From Pirellulales bacterium (lineage in GTDB: Bacteria > Planctomycetota > Planctomycetia > Pirellulales > JACPPG01): 64,000 bases of DNA. The stretch is from the NCBI GenBank assembly GCA_036499395.1, contig DASYDW010000030.1:1-64000 (forward strand), written 5' to 3'. Within the stretch, counting starts at the first letter, position 1; each line of letters starts with the position of its first letter. The notes under the pieces are model-generated. The model was given only the letters and a program-made list of their open reading frames with translations. It did no database searches and was not told the DNA's origin. This document shows, one piece after another, positions 62,501 through 64,000 of the stretch. The position numbers and the translations under genes are program-made.

Positions 62501-63694
62501 TCCTTCGCCCGCGTCACCACCATCGCCGCCGTCGCCCCCTTTGGCGCCGCGGCCACCGTTGCCACCGGCGCCGCCATTGGCGGCGGGCGTTCCCGCAGTG
62601 GTGCTGGCCATGGGATCGGTCGCGTTGAACCCTCCGGCGTCGCCGCCGAAGCCACCTTGGCCGGCATCACCGCCGATGCCGCCGTGTCCACCGGCGCCGC
62701 CGCGTTCTCCTCCACCACCGCCGCCCCCCGCGCCGCCGGCGCCGGCCGTGGCCGTATTGGCGGTGATCGTCGTATGGCTAATGGTTAGTTGTCCGCCGGC
62801 GACATAGATGCCACCGCCCCCCGCATCGCCGCCATCACCGCCGTCGCCTCCCTTGGCTCCTTCGGTAGCTGGCTCTTCGCCGTCGTCGCCCGGCTGACCC
62901 GAGCGGCCATCGCCGCCGCGGCCGCCAACTTCGCCGGTCTCGAAACTGGGATCGCCGAACTCACCGTCGTCGCCGTTGTCGCCTGCTGCGCCCGTCGCAC
63001 CTGAGGCGCTGGCCCAACCGCCGGCGCCTCCATAACCCCCGATGCCACCCTTGACGCGATTATTCTCGACCGTCGAGTTGACGAGGTTCAGCGTGCCGGC
63101 TGCGAGATAGATTCCGCCGCCGTAGGCGTTGCCGCCGTCGAGGCCATTGCCGCCGGCTTGCGCGAGTGAGCCGTTTTGTCCACCGAATCCACTGAAGCCG
63201 ACGGCACTGTTGCTTTTGACAATGACATTGCTGAGCGTGACTTGCCCACCATCGATAAGGATTCCGCCCCCGAGCGCATCGCCTCCGCCAAGCACACCGC
63301 CATCGAAGGCGTATCCGCCTTGGATCGTGATGTCCTTCAACAACACGTTCTGATTGACGAACTGATAGACGCGGCTGCCTGCGTCGGCTGTCACGATGGT
63401 GTCGGCCGCGCTCGTGCCCACGATGTGCAGGGCGCCGGGCGCCACAAGAGCATTGGCGATCGTTCCGGAACTGTTTCCCGCGCCGCTGGCGGGCATTGTG
63501 TACGTTCCGGCGCCGAGCTGTATCGTATTCGAGCTGTCGCCATTACTGCTGGCCAGCAAAATGTCAGCGGCCAGGTCGGTACCGTCGAGCGGCGCAAATA
63601 CCGCCAGCATGCGGCGGGACTCGAGCGGTTCGAGTGCGAGCGCGGCGCGCACCGGGTGCAACTCGCGCGGCTTGACCCTTCGTTGGAAACGCAT
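59567..63694 (-). CDS. giant Gly-rich exported beta-helix-like protein with LESRRMLA motif, Ig-like domain and dockerin
   Basis: This encodes 1375 residues from the ATG at 63694 with AAGAGGG upstream. LEPLESRRMLA (residues 21-31) is the planctomycete export motif. Residues about 60-900 alternate parallel beta-helix rungs (GGGIYVAGGQLTISHTTIT) with long GGxGGxGG stretches resembling mycobacterial PGRS sequence. An Ig-like beta domain covers about 921-1018 (VGAGQDVTFTARVISNSGTS). Residues 1023-1165 match the GloVer protein's beta domain, and a dockerin follows (about 1171-1221, NANGDNIVNAQD and DVNGDGIVNAQD). The tail ends DEELISLLAAAASRPR. A surface adhesin or matrix role is inferred. Confidence 0.88.
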   Translation of the reverse strand: MRFQRRVKPRELHPVRAALALEPLESRRMLAVFAPLDGTDLAADILLASSNGDSSNTIQLGAGTYTMPASGAGNSSGTIANALVAPGALHIVGTSAADTIVTADAGSRVYQFVNQNVLLKDITIQGGYAFDGGVLGGGDALGGGILIDGGQVTLSNVIVKSNSAVGFSGFGGQNGSLAQAGGNGLDGGNAYGGGIYLAAGTLNLVNSTVENNRVKGGIGGYGGAGGWASASGATGAAGDNGDDGEFGDPSFETGEVGGRGGDGRSGQPGDDGEEPATEGAKGGDGGDGGDAGGGGIYVAGGQLTISHTTITANTATAGAGGAGGGGGGGERGGAGGHGGIGGDAGQGGFGGDAGGFNATDPMASTTAGTPAANGGAGGNGGRGAKGGDGGDGGDAGEGGDGGDGGSAQGGGIFVADGTVNLVQPTLTNNQVFGGAGGGGGFGNLGGDGGLGGHGGGGGSGGGGGPGGWAGGSFSYYHPIRWGQLGGVGGDGGAAGHGASAAPGGAGGGGADGADGGNGGDGGDGQGGAIFIAAGSVTFNGGGINSNSAAGGEGARGGEGGTGGGGGSGGDGGIGGGGGEGGGGGDGWDPQFRTGSHGGNGGRAMKGGAGGRGGSGGVGGTGGGGGNGGDAGAGGNGQGGGIYLAGGTLALTSVSLDADQVFAGAGDDGGDGGRGGSGGSGGSGGAAGLGSHGAGAIVTAQSGLTAAIRSSGDLSFSPAADRATRNGGRGGVGGAGGTVHKGTPGDGADGADGGTGADGGRGGDGASGGAGGNGGAGGSSGTALGAGIFLEGGALTFSPSLTITNSQGFAAAAGGGGGGGDGGDFGLHGTGGSAGQGGGLGTGGYPGHDWDYTAHGGTHVIASGKAGANGNKGATGASGLDGQDGNTGAQGGEGMFGIGGQASNAGIFILGGTITHAQATTPTVQVTSGTNPVGAGQDVTFTARVISNSGTSTGAVMFMDGTTILGTAQLTPVIAGVPQAVFTTQLRAGTHNVTAVYSGDLNFNPATSPPLTEQVADPPEVTSVIVAGTSWSSSFRNTLVTAGTGNGTGYEIPGGAAQLAPLGWGNVNQVQIAFNTDVTLSASSLSVTGDTSGAYAISGFTYSHTTHIATWTLARPLSHDTIHLALQSTGANGVDDSLANPLDGEWSDGASSYPSGDGFGGGDFNFALRILPGNANGDNIVNAQDLALVSSNWLKAGPTGDVNGDGIVNAQDLAIISSTWLSSLPAAPGGGANSLVQNATAVPSTSVATTPVTVIATVATTVESVILGPFDPSLLVSAGLREAGSEAARVVSSIASANSPSTGNSLVGPSEQSRVAPSAALVATTNNAVNVSAPEIVPTLESGGSRAIAWGPLDEWSATVDEELISLLAAAASRPR
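61000..63100 (-). repeat. Gly-rich low-complexity coding repeats
   Basis: This stretch is dominated by codons for Gly, Ala and Asp in GGxGG patterns, interrupted about every 80-100 residues by beta-helix rungs of the form GGGIYxAGG. Long open frames on the other strand here (Pro/Ala-rich) are shadows of this composition. The boundaries given are approximate. Confidence 0.7.
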
Positions 63695-63831
63695 GGTTAC
63701 CCTCTTGCTGACACGACCGTTCGAGACCATTCGTCGCGGCACGCCGATCGACGTCGCCCGCGGCGGCAACGCAGATAGTTTGCCGGATTTTCCTCATCAC
63801 AACTATGCTCTTGGCGAAGCCGTGTCAACGC

Positions 63832-64000
63832 TTATCCGGGTTTCGAGCTTGCTTCGTCTGCGGGAGCCGCGGGGGTGAGAGACGCAAAGACATCGGCCAG
63901 GTCCGCTTCGTAGTTTTTCCAGCGGGCGACCGACTGCCGGTAAACCGGCTGCCGTACCTGCGTCACGCTGGCGGTCCGCACCACCCGTTTATGCGTATAA
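63832..64000 (-). CDS. C-terminal end of a probable sulfotransferase (partial)
   Basis: This leftward frame enters the window from the right edge and stops at TAA 63832-63834. The visible 55 residues begin YTHKRVVRTASVTQVRQPVY and continue RQSVARWKNYEADLADVFAS, then a disordered Ala/Pro tail. RTASxxQVRQPxYxxSVxRWxxYE is the end of the sulfotransferase domain of planctomycete TPR-sulfotransferase proteins. The remainder, including the PAPS-binding loop, lies outside the window, so the call rests on this short match. It lies 137 bases upstream of the Gly-rich exoprotein gene on the same strand. Confidence 0.65.
   Translation of the reverse strand, partial: YTHKRVVRTASVTQVRQPVYRQSVARWKNYEADLADVFASLTPAAPADEASSKPG

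Noticed and set aside
61173-62807. Pro/Ala-rich plus-strand frames opposite the giant Gly-rich gene
   Set aside because: They follow from GGC/GCC codon composition on the other strand; no start site or domain supports them.

Overview
The window looks like chromosomal DNA of a planctomycete. The evidence is two PSD1-type cytochrome/DUF1549/DUF1553 proteins with three DUF1501 partners, two giant extracellular proteins that begin with the LESRRxLA motif and carry dockerins, two PEP-CTERM proteins, and a Ser/Thr kinase-WD40 protein paired with an ECF sigma factor. The DNA is GC-rich, genes are loosely spaced on both strands, and many starts lack a strong ribosome binding site. I see no rRNA, tRNA, CRISPR array, prophage or insertion sequence. 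The order cannot be fixed from sequence alone; a Pirellulales-like lineage is a guess.

Layout. 0-5.3 kb: a small CCHC-type protein, a delta-9-type fatty acid desaturase and a 1154-residue GloVer-repeat exoprotein. 5.3-7.7 kb: a leftward trio (SRPBCC, DUF899 thioredoxin-like, CPVC membrane protein) behind an inverted repeat, divergent from 3-methyladenine DNA glycosylase I. 7.9-12.4 kb: small planctomycete proteins, an acidic-tail protein, a TPR protein and a DUF2252 protein. 12.4-15.5 kb: a Gly-rich/TPR exoprotein and a SnoaL-like exoprotein. 15.9-18.7 kb: two divergent ArsR-SRPBCC modules and a DUF1801 protein. 18.7-24.6 kb: two PEP-CTERM proteins, two small lipoproteins, a second Gly-rich/TPR protein and a membrane protein. 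24.8-29.2 kb: an SDR, a phosphodiesterase and a Uup-type ABC-F ATPase.

29.4-35.1 kb holds a rightward PSD1-DUF1501 pair facing a leftward DUF1501 gene. The most coherent block is 45.9-35.2 kb, leftward and tightly spaced: an L-rhamnonate-dehydratase-like enolase, a DapA-family lyase, a GntR/FCD regulator, PSD1, DUF1501, a LamG plus N,N-dimethylformamidase-like Tat protein, and an MFS transporter. This reads as a regulated acid-sugar uptake and degradation operon fused to a planctomycete-specific exported enzyme set. It is my candidate for an undescribed system.

46-59 kb holds a VOC protein, a reductase, the WD40 kinase with its overlapping sigma factor, two exported unknowns, an MFS carrier, a small protein, a cation diffusion facilitator, a Tat-exported aldo/keto reductase and a ferredoxin-metallo-beta-lactamase fusion. 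59.6-63.7 kb encodes a 1375-residue Gly-rich exoprotein whose last third is homologous to the GloVer protein's C-terminus. The window ends inside what looks like a sulfotransferase gene.
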